64,000 bases of DNA, taken from NCBI RefSeq assembly GCF_000685095.1, contig NZ_BAYE01000026.1, forward strand, positions 1 to 64,000, read 5' to 3'. Below are positions 18,673-30,416 of the stretch, one piece after another. The notes under the pieces are model-generated. The model ran no database searches and was not told the origin of the DNA. It saw only the letters and a list, made by a program, of their open reading frames with translations. Within the stretch, counting starts at the first letter, position 1; the number at the start of each line of letters is the position of its first letter. Made by a program: the position numbers and the translations under genes. The stretch comes from Paraburkholderia caledonica NBRC 102488. GTDB taxonomy: Bacteria > Pseudomonadota > Gammaproteobacteria > Burkholderiales > Burkholderiaceae.

Positions 18673-19311
18673 TTACATCTTCTTTGCGCGAACCTGCTGG
18701 ACCAGATAGTCGAGCACCTGCACGGTGCCGGGCAGGCTATTGGTGGCAGCCGGGCCGGTTTCATACTTGCCCTGGACTGCGATAGTCGGCACGCCGTCGA
18801 TCTTATAGTCCTCGAGCAGCTTCTTGTCTTTCTGCAACGCGCTTTGCGTCGAGAAAGAGTTGTACGCGTCCATGTACTTCTTCGGATCGACGCCGTTCTT
18901 CGCGAGGAATTTGGCCTGATCTTCGGGCGTCAGCAGATAGTTTTTATTGACGTGGATTTCGTTGAAGACTTTCGGCGTGAGTTGTGTGGCGAGACCCAGT
19001 GCGTCGAGCGCGTGATACATCTTGGAATGCGGAATGAAGTCGTCGCGGAAGGCAACCGGCACGCGCTTGAACACCACGTCGGCACCTTGCTTCTTCACCC
19101 ATGCTTCGAGGTACGGGTTGAATTCGTTGCAGTGCGGGCAGCCGTACCAGAAGAATTCGGTGACTTCGATCTTGCCGGCGGGCACGTCGGTGGGCTGCGC
19201 GCTCGGCAACACCGTGTAGTCCTTGCCCGCGACCGGCGCCGTCGGCGATGCGTGCGCCGTGGCTGCAACGAGCCCCAGCGAGAGGAACAGAATGCTCAGC
19301 AGTTTTTTCAT
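18673..19311 (-). CDS. dsbA: Periplasmic thiol:disulfide oxidoreductase DsbA
   Basis: Introduces disulfide bonds into exported proteins. After cleavage of a signal peptide (residues 1-22) the 212-aa protein has a thioredoxin fold with active site C58-P-H-C61 and the cis-proline segment GVPTIAVQGKY. The start at 19311 gives a normal signal peptide; the longer upstream frame does not. The position between argS/SPOR and an SDR gene is typical of Burkholderiaceae. Confidence 0.94.
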   Translation of the reverse strand: MKKLLSILFLSLGLVAATAHASPTAPVAGKDYTVLPSAQPTDVPAGKIEVTEFFWYGCPHCNEFNPYLEAWVKKQGADVVFKRVPVAFRDDFIPHSKMYHALDALGLATQLTPKVFNEIHVNKNYLLTPEDQAKFLAKNGVDPKKYMDAYNSFSTQSALQKDKKLLEDYKIDGVPTIAVQGKYETGPAATNSLPGTVQVLDYLVQQVRAKKM

Positions 19312-19496
19312 GTTTTGTTGACCCAAGTAGGCGTAAAACAGTGGCGCCACGCAAATGCCCGTCACCGTTTTTAGAATCGGCGTTCGACGGTTCTATCGTC
19401 CGTAGAGCTCAATCATGCTTTTCTTGCTTGCGATTCCTGTGACAGGCGCCGCACACCGATAGTTCGGCGGCGGCGCAGCCGGCGGTCGCTCGCTGT

Positions 19497-20306
19497 TTAT
19501 TGTTTGGTGAAGCGGATGACCGCTGTGTCCACGCCCGCGTCCGACAGGCGCTGACGGTTCGCGTTCATGTCCTCGAACTTCGAAAACGGTCCGATACGCA
19601 CGCGATAGTACGTGACGCCACCCGCATCGCGCTGCGTGACCTTCGACTCGAAGCCCTGGAACGCGAGACGCGCGCGTTGCTGTTCGGCGTCGGCAGCGGT
19701 CTTGTACGCGCCCACTTGCAGGAAGTAGCCGGTGTTCGCGTCGCCTGGCGCCGGGGCTGCGCCCGAACCCGGTTTGCCGTTTGCGGCTGTGGCCGACGAA
19801 GTGCTTTTCGGCGCCGAACCCGCGGCCGTCGCTGCCGGCGCGCTGGTAGCTTGCGGCTTCTTCGCAGGCACGGCGGCGGTGGTGGTGCTGCCATTGTCCT
19901 GAGCCGGCTTCGGAGCGACCGCGGTGCCGTTCGCGTTGGCGTTCGGATTATTGCCGATGGTCGGCGGCACTTCGATGATCTGAGGCTGCTCGAGCATGCC
20001 CGACTGGGTCTGCGAGTTGGTCTGGCCAGGCGCGGTATTCGGTGGCGCGGGTTGTGCCGCTTGCGGCACCGGCTGCCCCGGCGTCTTGCCTTGCAGCGGA
20101 CGGTTCGGATCGTATTGCGCCTGGCTCGCGCTCGAATCGGATGCAGCAGGCGGCGCCACCTTCGAGACGAACGGCGTAGGCGCACGGGTGATATAAAGCG
20201 CCACCACTACCGCGATCGCAAGGCCGACGATCAGGCCCAGCACGATGCCGAGAAAAGTGCCCCCGGTTTGTTTCGATTGCTTTGTTGTGCGGCGTGGTTT
20301 TGCCAT
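19497..20306 (-). CDS. SPOR-domain membrane protein (FtsN-like)
   Basis: Inner-membrane protein of 269 aa: a short basic cytoplasmic N-terminus, a single transmembrane helix near residues 18-40, a long Ala/Pro/Gln-rich periplasmic linker and a C-terminal SPOR domain (about 190-267, from GYFLQVGAYKTAADAE). SPOR domains bind denuded septal peptidoglycan, so a role in cell division is likely. I chose ATG 20306 over an in-frame TTG at 20324. It is 79 nt downstream of argS, an arrangement also seen near FtsN-like genes elsewhere. Confidence 0.88.
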   Translation of the reverse strand: MAKPRRTTKQSKQTGGTFLGIVLGLIVGLAIAVVVALYITRAPTPFVSKVAPPAASDSSASQAQYDPNRPLQGKTPGQPVPQAAQPAPPNTAPGQTNSQTQSGMLEQPQIIEVPPTIGNNPNANANGTAVAPKPAQDNGSTTTAAVPAKKPQATSAPAATAAGSAPKSTSSATAANGKPGSGAAPAPGDANTGYFLQVGAYKTAADAEQQRARLAFQGFESKVTQRDAGGVTYYRVRIGPFSKFEDMNANRQRLSDAGVDTAVIRFTKQ

Positions 20307-20385
20307 CGTACGAATTACCTGCAAAAAGAATCCTGGAACGGCCGCCGATTATAACGACGGCCGCATACATGTTGCGCCGGAGGAC

Positions 20386-22188
20386 TTACATCTTGACTGG
20401 AGCGGAGACGCCGATGATCGCAAGACCGTTGGCGAGCACCTGACGCGTGGCCGCAAGCAGCGCGACGCGTGCATTGCGTTCGGCGGCATCGTCGACCAGC
20501 ACGCGCTCGGCTCTGTCATTGTAGAACGAGTGGAATTCCCCGGCGAGGTCGCGCAGATAGAACGCGACCGCGTGCGGCGCGAGTTCGTCGGCGGCATGTT
20601 GAAGCATGTCCGGGAACTCGGCGAGCTTGTTCAGCAAAGCCATTGAGCGTTCGCTCGTGAGCGGCGCGAGGTCGACGCTGGCAAGCGTGCTTTCGTCAGC
20701 ACTTTGGTCGCCGCTGTAGCGGGACTTGCATTCGGCTATCACGGAGCAGATCCGGGCATGCGCATATTGCACGTAGTGCACGGGGTTTTCGTCATTTTGT
20801 TTCAACGCGAGGTCGATGTCGAAGACGAACTCAGTATCGGCCTTGCGCGAAATCAGGAAGAAGCGAACAGCGTCGCGGCCACGGCGAATCGTTTCTTCGT
20901 CGATCAGATCGACAGCGGCTTCGGAGCCCGGCGTCGCGCCGCCCGACCATTCGATCAGATCGCGCACCGTCACGTAGCTGCCCGCGCGCTTCGAGATCTT
21001 CACCTCTTCGCCGTTGCGCATGACCGTGACCATCTTGTGCAGCACGTAGTCCGGGTAGCCTTTCGGAATGCCGATGCCGAGACCTTGCAGGCCGGCGCGC
21101 ACGCGCGCGATCGTGCCATGGTGATCGGAGCCCTGAATGTTGATGACCTTCGTGAAGCCGCGCTCCCACTTCGCGACGTGATACGCGACGTCCGGCACGA
21201 AGTACGTGTACGTGCCGTCGGTTTTGCGCATGACCCGGTCTTTGTCGTCGCCGTCGTCGGTCGTGCGCAGCCAGAGCGCGCCTTCCTGCTCGTAGGTCTT
21301 GCCCGCGGCGATCAGCGCCTGCACTGTCTTCTCCACGCGGCCTTCGGTGTAAAGCGACGACTCCAGATAGTACTGGTCGAACTTCACGCCGAACGCCTGC
21401 AAGTCCATGTCCTGCTCGCGGCGCAGGTACGCGACCGCGAAACGGCGGATCGCGTCGAGGTTTTCGACGTCGCCCGCGCCGGTGACGGGTTCACCGTCGC
21501 TCGCGGATACCGTGACGCCGTTCATATAATCTTTCGCGATGTCGGCAATGTACTCGCCGTTGTACGCCGAAGCCGGCCAGCCTTCGTCGCCCGGAGCGAG
21601 ACCGCGTGCGCGTGCCTGGGTGGACAGCGCGAGCGTTGCGATCTGCACGCCGGCGTCGTTGTAATAGAACTCGCGATGCACGTCCCAGCCTTGCGACGCG
21701 AGCACGTTCGACAGCGCGTCGCCGAGCGCGGCCTGGCGACCGTGGCCGACGTGCAGCGGTCCCGTCGGGTTCGCCGACACGAATTCGATGAGCACATGCT
21801 TGCCGGCGTCGCGTTGCGAGCGGCCATACGTTTCTTTCTCGGCGAGCACGGCGGCGATCACGGCCTGCTTTGCCGTGGCGGCGAGGCGCAGGTTGATGAA
21901 GCCGGGACCCGCGACTTCGGCGGCTTCAATGAGTCCGCGCGCTTGCGGCTGCGCGAGCAGCGCGTCGACGATCTGCTGTGCAAGCTGGCGCGGATTGGCG
22001 CGCAGCGGCTTGGCGAGTTGCATCGCCACATTGCACGCGACGTCGCCGTGGGCAGCGACTTTGGGTCGCTCCAGCGCGATAGTGGGCGACACGAACGCGG
22101 CTTCGGCCGCACCTTGCGTGGCAAGAGCTACCTGCTTCACCGTGTCGGCGAGCAGTGTTTCAAGAGTATGTTTATGTGCGGGCAGCAT
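20386..22188 (-). CDS. argS: Arginyl-tRNA synthetase
   Basis: Class I aminoacyl-tRNA synthetase of 600 aa charging tRNA-Arg. The HIGH-type signature is SANPTGPLHVGHGRQAALG and the KMSKS-equivalent is KISKRAG. An N-terminal Arg-tRNA-specific domain and a C-terminal DALR anticodon-binding domain with the closing YRDLAGEFHSFYND-like segment are recognisable. It heads the minus-strand run argS, SPOR, dsbA, SDR, BtuF-like. Confidence 0.97.
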   Translation of the reverse strand: MLPAHKHTLETLLADTVKQVALATQGAAEAAFVSPTIALERPKVAAHGDVACNVAMQLAKPLRANPRQLAQQIVDALLAQPQARGLIEAAEVAGPGFINLRLAATAKQAVIAAVLAEKETYGRSQRDAGKHVLIEFVSANPTGPLHVGHGRQAALGDALSNVLASQGWDVHREFYYNDAGVQIATLALSTQARARGLAPGDEGWPASAYNGEYIADIAKDYMNGVTVSASDGEPVTGAGDVENLDAIRRFAVAYLRREQDMDLQAFGVKFDQYYLESSLYTEGRVEKTVQALIAAGKTYEQEGALWLRTTDDGDDKDRVMRKTDGTYTYFVPDVAYHVAKWERGFTKVINIQGSDHHGTIARVRAGLQGLGIGIPKGYPDYVLHKMVTVMRNGEEVKISKRAGSYVTVRDLIEWSGGATPGSEAAVDLIDEETIRRGRDAVRFFLISRKADTEFVFDIDLALKQNDENPVHYVQYAHARICSVIAECKSRYSGDQSADESTLASVDLAPLTSERSMALLNKLAEFPDMLQHAADELAPHAVAFYLRDLAGEFHSFYNDRAERVLVDDAAERNARVALLAATRQVLANGLAIIGVSAPVKM

Positions 22189-22622
22189 GCTTGTTGCGAG
22201 TCCAGTGAGGCAATCCGGTGATGCGGAAGAGGCGCCGGCCGCGCGGCAGGCACGGCCGATTCGTCAGAAGCGTGGAAAGCGGCGGTTCGCTCGTCAACGC
22301 ATCGGCATGACGGACGCGCCATCGGGCACGCCGCCTGCAACACAATAAGCGCGTTGCGCGACGCCCTGCAAAGGCATGGCCGCGGCGGCATGCAGGCGCG
22401 GACCGGCCGGGCTTGCTGCGCCGCGCTTGCACCTGTGCGCGCGGCGCAGCAAGGCGCGCTTTTCCGTCCAGACGGATTTTAGCAGGTGCTAATATGTTCA
22501 ATCAGATGCCCAGCAAGGGCCGATGCCGCCGCGTCTCTTTGGCGAGCTAACGGAGCGCGTGCTGACGGCTGCATTGAGCGCCGCTCGCGCGTCAATCGAA
22601 CATAACGAAAAAGGGAACAGTC
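22189..22622. other. Divergent intergenic region between argS and DUF1840 gene
   Basis: No supported gene. It must hold the argS promoter and that of the DUF1840 gene. A perfect 6-2-6 inverted repeat lies at 22479-22492 and is listed separately. Confidence 0.5.
22479..22492. promoter_or_regulatory. Perfect 14-bp inverted repeat
   Basis: TTAGCAGGTGCTAA is a perfect 6-2-6 palindrome and overlaps a -10-like TAATAT (22490-22495) reading towards the DUF1840 gene. It is AT-richer than its surroundings. No regulator is linked to it. Confidence 0.35.
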
Positions 22623-22949
22623 ATGCTGATTACTTTCAAATGTCGCGCTTGTCCAGACGTGATGATGCTCGACAATCTGGCACAGCATCTGGTCGGCATT
22701 GTCGGCAAACGTCTAGGTCAACGAGGCGTCATTACGCACGACGAACTCGCAGACGCTATCACCAAACTCGAAGCGGCCATCACCTTCGACAAGCAGGAAC
22801 GCGCCGAGCACGACGGCCATTTCCACGAAGGCGAAGAGGGCCACGAGCATCACGAGATTCCGCCTGGACTCGCACAGCGCGCTTACCCGTTCCTCGACAT
22901 GCTGCGCGCCGCGCAAAAAGAGAACGCAGACATTGTCTGGGGACTTTGA
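22623..22949 (+). CDS. DUF1840 family protein with His/Glu-rich segment
   Basis: Small 108-aa protein of a family conserved in Burkholderiales and of unknown function. It opens with MLITFKCRACPDVMM, keeps two early cysteines, and has a central acidic and histidine-rich segment (HDGHFHEGEEGHEHHE, near residues 63-78) that could bind metal. A GGGAACA site precedes the ATG. It is a single-gene unit followed by a strong terminator. Confidence 0.88.
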   Translation: MLITFKCRACPDVMMLDNLAQHLVGIVGKRLGQRGVITHDELADAITKLEAAITFDKQERAEHDGHFHEGEEGHEHHEIPPGLAQRAYPFLDMLRAAQKENADIVWGL

Positions 22950-23054
22950 TTCTCGCGAGCGAGCCACGCCAACGCAATCGGACCGCGAGGGATATGCGCG
23001 CGCGGTATCGGCCGCAGACCTGATGCCCGGCGGCCCGCGCCTCACGTCTGAATG

Positions 23055-23086
23055 AAAAAGAGCCCGCTCGACGCGGGCTCTTTTTT
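23055..23086. terminator. Rho-independent terminator
   Basis: GAGCCCGC (23060-23067) pairs perfectly with GCGGGCTC (23073-23080) around a 5-nt loop, with A's before and six T's after. It lies between the DUF1840 gene and the convergent small secreted-protein gene and can serve both. Confidence 0.92.
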
Positions 23087-23123
23087 GTTGCGAGGCCGAA
23101 AGCGCTGTGGCCGTGCAGCCTGC

Positions 23124-23330
23124 TTACTGACTGGCGGCTGCCGGAGCGGCTGCGGGAGCTGACTCACCTTTCTTCATTTTTTGCTTCTTCGGTTTCTTGA
23201 CGTGTTTGACCGTGGGCGGGGAGTACGAACTGACCGCGCTCGAACCGCCCGGAGCGGCAGTTTGCGCGAGCGCCGCCGAAGCGCCCGCGGCAAGCGAAAC
23301 AGCAGTCAATAACAGCACCAGCTTCTTCAT
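23124..23330 (-). CDS. Small secreted Lys/Ala/Pro-rich protein
   Basis: Predicted exported protein of 68 aa. A clear signal peptide (MKKLVLLLTAVSLAAG, cleavage after ALA near residue 22) is followed by a short mature part containing the basic run VKHVKKPKKQKMKKG and an alanine-rich tail. An AGGA site lies upstream of the ATG and the gene ends at a shared terminator. Function unknown. The mature part has no cysteines or recognisable domain. Confidence 0.7.
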   Translation of the reverse strand: MKKLVLLLTAVSLAAGASAALAQTAAPGGSSAVSSYSPPTVKHVKKPKKQKMKKGESAPAAAPAAASQ

Positions 23331-23503
23331 AGGATTTTCTCCGTCGACGGTTGCAATTAATTGAGCCGACGCGTTTTGGCCGCGTCTGGCGGGTCAAGCC
23401 GCCTCAGTCTACAAAGCCGAAAATTACGTTGCCGCAAATATTCAGTCTTTCTCGCCCGATATAGTGGGTTTCCCGCCACGCCGGCAGATCGGCTCTTACC
23501 GGC

Positions 23504-26221
<2,718 letters not shown>

Positions 26222-26295
26222 GGCGTATATGCGAGTCGATTGCGTGCGTTAGGTGCGGCTCGGTTGGGTCTGCGGTGCGTCTGCCTGGACGCCGC

Positions 26296-27366
26296 TTACG
26301 CGGCGTCGCGATACTGCGTCGGCCATTTGCGCGGCTTCACTTCGGCGAGCGCCTTCGCTATTGCAGCGATGTGCTCCGGCGTCGTACCGCAGCAGCCGCC
26401 CGCAATGTTCACGAGGCCCGCTTCGGCAAATTCCTTGAGCAGTCCGGACGTGTCGGCGGGCAATTCGTCGAATCCCGTATCGCTCATTGGATTCGGCAAG
26501 CCCGCGTTCGGATAGCACGACACATATGTGTCGCAGAGCTTCGCAAGTTCGGCGATGTAAGGGCGCATTAACGCCGCGCCCAGCGCGCAGTTCAAACCGA
26601 ACGTGAGCGGCTTTGCATGCCGCAGCGAGTTCCAGAATGCCTCGACGGTCTGGCCCGAGAGAATGCGCCCCGAGGCGTCGGTGACCGTGCCGGAGATCAT
26701 GATCGGCAAACGTTCGCCGGTGTTTTCGAACAGTTCGTCGAGCGCGAAAAGCGCGGCCTTCGCATTGAGCGTGTCGAAGATCGTTTCGACGAGAAACAGG
26801 TCCGCGCCGCCCTCTAGCAGCGCCTTTGCCTGCTCGTAATAGGCCGCGCGCAGTTCGTCGAATGTGACGTTGCGCGCGCCGGGATCGTTGACGTCGGGCG
26901 AAATGCTCGCGGTCTTCGGCGTCGGTCCGATCGCGCCTGCTACGAAGCGCGGCTTGTCTGGCGTCGAATACTTGTCGCATGCGGCGCGCGCGAGCTTTGC
27001 AGATTGCAGATTCATTTCGACTGCAAGCGCTTCCATGCCGTAATCCGCCTGCGCGACCGTGGTCGCGCCGAACGTGTTCGTCTCGATGATGTCGGCGCCC
27101 GCAGCCAGATACTGCTCGTGAATCTCGCTGATGATCTGCGGCTGCGTGATGGACAGCAGTTCGTTGTTGCCTTTGATGTCGCGCCCATAGTCCTTGAAGC
27201 GCTCGCCGCGATAGCGCGCTTCGTCGAGCTTGTAGCGCTGGATCATCGTGCCCATTGCGCCGTCCAGAATCAGAATGCGCGACTTGAGCAGCGCGGGCAG
27301 CGCCGTGCCGCGGGTATAGGCGAGCTCGGGACGGACAGGCTTGGCAGTTTGGGCAGGCTGGTTCAT
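26296..27366 (-). CDS. metH: Homocysteine S-methyltransferase module of split methionine synthase
   Basis: N-terminal module of MetH as a separate 356-aa protein. It binds zinc and homocysteine: the opening ILDGAMGTMIQ and the zinc cysteines NCALGA and AGGCCGTTPEHI are intact. In the single-chain enzyme this module would be fused to the product of the next gene. An upstream in-frame ATG at 27408 is possible; neither has a good ribosome-binding site, so the start is uncertain. A separate module must dock with the B12-carrying protein to complete turnover. Confidence 0.93.
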   Translation of the reverse strand: MNQPAQTAKPVRPELAYTRGTALPALLKSRILILDGAMGTMIQRYKLDEARYRGERFKDYGRDIKGNNELLSITQPQIISEIHEQYLAAGADIIETNTFGATTVAQADYGMEALAVEMNLQSAKLARAACDKYSTPDKPRFVAGAIGPTPKTASISPDVNDPGARNVTFDELRAAYYEQAKALLEGGADLFLVETIFDTLNAKAALFALDELFENTGERLPIMISGTVTDASGRILSGQTVEAFWNSLRHAKPLTFGLNCALGAALMRPYIAELAKLCDTYVSCYPNAGLPNPMSDTGFDELPADTSGLLKEFAEAGLVNIAGGCCGTTPEHIAAIAKALAEVKPRKWPTQYRDAA

Positions 27367-27587
27367 GGCGGACAAGGGCTTGCGCCGACTTTTTCGGGAA
27401 CCAGTCATTGTAGCCGTAGCCGGGCTAATTCGCCGGGCGCGGGCGGCGGGGCGCTGACTGGATGTCGCGTGAGGCGCAATTCAGGTCGGGACAAAGGCAT
27501 CGAAAGACCGCAGCGCACTACTGCGCGCGAATCCCACTGAACGACACCGCAACACGCGCGCAGCGCGTCGCGGCGAAGGAACACCAC

Positions 27588-27629
27588 AAAAAGAAAAACG
27601 GCTCAGCAGGCTGAAGCCCGCTGAACCGC
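27588..27629 (-). terminator. Terminator downstream of DUF3567 gene
   Basis: On the minus strand CGGTTCAGC pairs with GCTGAGCCG (27599-27607 with 27620-27628, one G-U pair) and is followed by a T-rich tract. It lies between the DUF3567 gene and metH, so metH probably has its own promoter in the following 220 nt. Confidence 0.8.
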
Positions 27630-27758
27630 TTTCATGACTGCCGACCATCTTGTAGAGGCCGCCGGCGGTGCCGGACGGCGTGGTCGATATATGTCGCCAA
27701 ATACGTTGAAAACTGTACAAACGGTCCTACCGCCGAGAACGTCGGCGTGACCTTAAGG

Positions 27759-28016
27759 TCAGTGGAGGATTACCGGTTGATGCATCAGGCTGTCGAACTG
27801 GCCGAGGAATTCGTCGACTTCGTCTAGCGACGGTTCTTCTTCGATCAGCTTTTGCACGTTCTCGCGAAACCGCGCCGCCATTGCACCGTCAATGTAAATT
27901 TCACGCTGCATGTTTTTGTCGACGATCTCGTAGCCACCCGATTTCATGGCCAGCGGGCCTTCTTGCGGCGGAAATTCGACGACACAATAGTTAGGGCTGT
28001 TGTAGATCATTTGCAT
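27759..28016 (-). CDS. DUF3567 family protein
   Basis: An 85-aa protein of a Burkholderiales-conserved family of unknown function (MQMIYNSPNYCVVEF start, YEIVDKNMQREIYIDG core, acidic C-terminal helix). A GGAG site lies upstream of the ATG. It is soluble, with no signal peptide or membrane segment. It is a single-gene unit ending at a terminator. Confidence 0.88.
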   Translation of the reverse strand: MQMIYNSPNYCVVEFPPQEGPLAMKSGGYEIVDKNMQREIYIDGAMAARFRENVQKLIEEEPSLDEVDEFLGQFDSLMHQPVILH

Positions 28017-28134
28017 GGCGACACTCCTTATTTCCGTTGGCTCCTGGCCATTCCTGCGCCATACGTGGAGCTTATGGTGTGGAATTCAAGGGGTGGGTCC
28101 GGATTGACGCTTGTAAAAGTTCCGAACCTACCGG

Positions 28135-28923
28135 TTAGACCGGCCTTTCAAGAAACGTTTCAAGCAGTGCAGCAAAACGTTGAGACTGCTCGACTGGCGC
28201 AAGATGAGCGGCGTCGAGTAATTCGAAGTGAGCGCCTTCAATGGCATCTGCTATCTCCTGACTAGCAGCAGGCCGCGTGCCCGTATCGTGGCGCCCTGCC
28301 ACGACGAGGGTTGGACAGTGAATCGCTCCCAGCTTACCGCGTACGTCGAAGTCGCGCAGCGCTTCGCACGCCATGGCGTAGCCTTCTGGCAACGTGCGGG
28401 TCAGCGCCTCGTGTATCGGCTCTACTGCTTCGGGATGCGCGACCCGAAAATCCTCGGTCAGCCAGCGTTCGAGCGTGGCGGCCGCAAGCGGCGCCATGCC
28501 GTCCCGGCGGGCGCTCGCGGCGCGTTGGTCCCATGTGGCGCGGGCCTCTGGCGGATTCGCGGCAACGCTGTCGGCAATGGTGAGCGAGTCCACGCGCGAA
28601 GAGTGATCCAGCGCGAACTGCTGCGCGATCATGCCGCCCATCGACATACCTACGAGGTGCGTGCTCGGCGCGCCCAGCGCATCGAGCAGCGCGGCAAGGT
28701 CGCCGGCAAGATCGGCAACCGAGAACGGCTCTTTTGACAATGCCGTTTGGCCGTGACCCCGCACGTCGTAGCGAAGAACCGTATAGTCGTCGCGAAAATA
28801 GCCGGCGAGCTGGTCCCACACGGACAGATCTCCGCCTAGTTGATGAATGAACGTAAGCCAGGGGCCGCCGCCTTCATTGCTCAGCACGTAGCGGGTCTCG
28901 ATTCCGTCGATGTTCACTTGCAT
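28135..28923 (-). CDS. Alpha/beta hydrolase, 3-oxoadipate enol-lactonase-like
   Basis: Cytoplasmic alpha/beta hydrolase of 262 aa with nucleophile elbow GMSMGG and a C-terminal catalytic His segment (DAAHLAPVEQ). The sequence resembles PcaD, the beta-ketoadipate enol-lactone hydrolase, but no other pca gene is adjacent, so a different ester or lactone substrate is possible. The start at 28923 is fixed by AGGAG 5 nt upstream; the open frame continues further without coding character. Confidence 0.8.
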   Translation of the reverse strand: MQVNIDGIETRYVLSNEGGGPWLTFIHQLGGDLSVWDQLAGYFRDDYTVLRYDVRGHGQTALSKEPFSVADLAGDLAALLDALGAPSTHLVGMSMGGMIAQQFALDHSSRVDSLTIADSVAANPPEARATWDQRAASARRDGMAPLAAATLERWLTEDFRVAHPEAVEPIHEALTRTLPEGYAMACEALRDFDVRGKLGAIHCPTLVVAGRHDTGTRPAASQEIADAIEGAHFELLDAAHLAPVEQSQRFAALLETFLERPV

Positions 28924-29117
28924 GCGGGCTCCTTTAAGGGGATCGCAGTGGAAGAATTGGTCGAGGCTGCACGCATATACGGTGTGATACGTATGCGGCC
29001 CGCCAACGGTTGCATCAGATGATGCAGAGTCGGCACAGGGAAGGAAGTTTCGCGAGTATGTGCGAGGCACTATTCGAGTGCATGCCCGCATTGCCGCCTG
29101 TGCCGGCGGGCTATGGA

Positions 29118-30353
29118 TCAGGGCTTGATGTTGCCGGAAGTGTCGTCGGCACCGGTCGAATTGACAGGTGGGCCTGGCGGCGATGTCAGCGGGGCGGCTG
29201 TCGGCGCAGCTGAAGGGGAGGCATCCGGCGATATATCGGATGAGCCCGCGTTGTTATCGACATTGATCTTGCCGCGCCACACCAGTTCGAACTGTGTGCC
29301 GTTCGGCTCCGTCTGCACGAGCCGCGCGGGCAGCCAGCCAAGCGAAGGCGCGAGCCATACGTCGATGCGGCGCTGGTCGCCCTGGCGGCGCGGCAGCCGC
29401 TTGAAATGACGCGTTTGCAGGTAGCCCTGCGCGGTGCGGATGGTTTCGTCGCCGATAGTCTCGACTGGCCAGTTTTCACCACTGTCGCTGTCTACTACAA
29501 AAAACTGCCGCGTCACGCCCGGCTTGTAGGCATCGGGGTCGCCGCGCACCAGGCTTGCCAGCTGCATGATCATGCTGAAGCGGTCCTGCGCGCCGTCGGG
29601 CAACGGCAGCGTCGTCGGTGTTCGCGTGAAGGCGATCTTCCTGTCGGCGCGATTGAAGATGGAAACATCTTCCACGCGGTGACCGCGCTTTTCCACGTAT
29701 TGCTCGGGAGCGAGGCCGAATGCATCAATACGGCCATGGCTCGAATACACGAAGGTGCCGACAAAAGGTAAGGGCACCGAAACCACCATTTCGTAACTTT
29801 GCGCGCTGCTGGTCCAATGGATCGTGCCAGGCTGGTTTCGCACGCCGTTGTAAAACGTGTCGTACTGAAGTTCGCCGGACGGCGGGACCGAGAACTTGAC
29901 GCCCGGCGCCGCTGGCGCGGCTTGCGCCGCGCTCGCGGAGTTTGCCGCGCTGGTCGGCACCGCGTTCGCGGCAGGCGCGCTGGCGGCGGTGTCCGATGTG
30001 GCGATAGCGGCGTCGACGGTGGGCTTCTCGGCCGGTTGCAACGCGGTCAACACATGTTCGCGCGGCTTGCCGGCGACGGGCTTGCGTTTCCGCTCGGGCG
30101 CGGGCACAGCCGGGGCTGTGGCAACCGGATTGCGCTCGATACGTTCGGGTTTAAGAAGCGCAACCTGCACTGGGACATGTTCGTCGTCGGATGGATTCAG
30201 CGTCGCGCGGTGGCGCTCGACCCATTGTGCGGCGATCCAGTGAAGAAAGCCGACCACGAGTAGGACCGCGATCCAGCGCCACGTACGCCAACGGACACGC
30301 GGCTCGTCAGCGAGCGTCAGATCGGACTGGCGTGCGGTGGAAGGTAGAGCCAT
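29118..30353 (-). CDS. DUF3108 domain membrane-anchored protein
   Basis: A 411-aa protein with a single transmembrane helix near residues 28-45, an Ala/Pro-rich periplasmic linker (about 70-155) and a DUF3108 domain from about residue 155 (SGELQYDTFYNGVRNQPGTIHW) that ends in the QPARLVQTEPNGT-like strand pair. DUF3108 proteins are predicted periplasmic beta-rich proteins of unknown function. The C-terminal 50 residues are low complexity. It seems to be a single gene. Confidence 0.82.
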   Translation of the reverse strand: MALPSTARQSDLTLADEPRVRWRTWRWIAVLLVVGFLHWIAAQWVERHRATLNPSDDEHVPVQVALLKPERIERNPVATAPAVPAPERKRKPVAGKPREHVLTALQPAEKPTVDAAIATSDTAASAPAANAVPTSAANSASAAQAAPAAPGVKFSVPPSGELQYDTFYNGVRNQPGTIHWTSSAQSYEMVVSVPLPFVGTFVYSSHGRIDAFGLAPEQYVEKRGHRVEDVSIFNRADRKIAFTRTPTTLPLPDGAQDRFSMIMQLASLVRGDPDAYKPGVTRQFFVVDSDSGENWPVETIGDETIRTAQGYLQTRHFKRLPRRQGDQRRIDVWLAPSLGWLPARLVQTEPNGTQFELVWRGKINVDNNAGSSDISPDASPSAAPTAAPLTSPPGPPVNSTGADDTSGNIKP

Positions 30354-30416
30354 CGGCGATTGAATGCGTGCAGTGCGGGCGCAAAGTGCGAATGAATGGA
30401 ATGCCGGCGGCGAGCC

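Noticed and set aside
20704..22221. 505-codon plus-strand open frame opposite argS
   Set aside because: Shadow of ArgS with low-complexity Arg/Val/His composition.
27409..27758. Possible cobalamin or SAH riboswitch upstream of metH
   Set aside because: I looked for the conserved riboswitch cores and found none; the hairpin there is a terminator for the DUF3567 gene.
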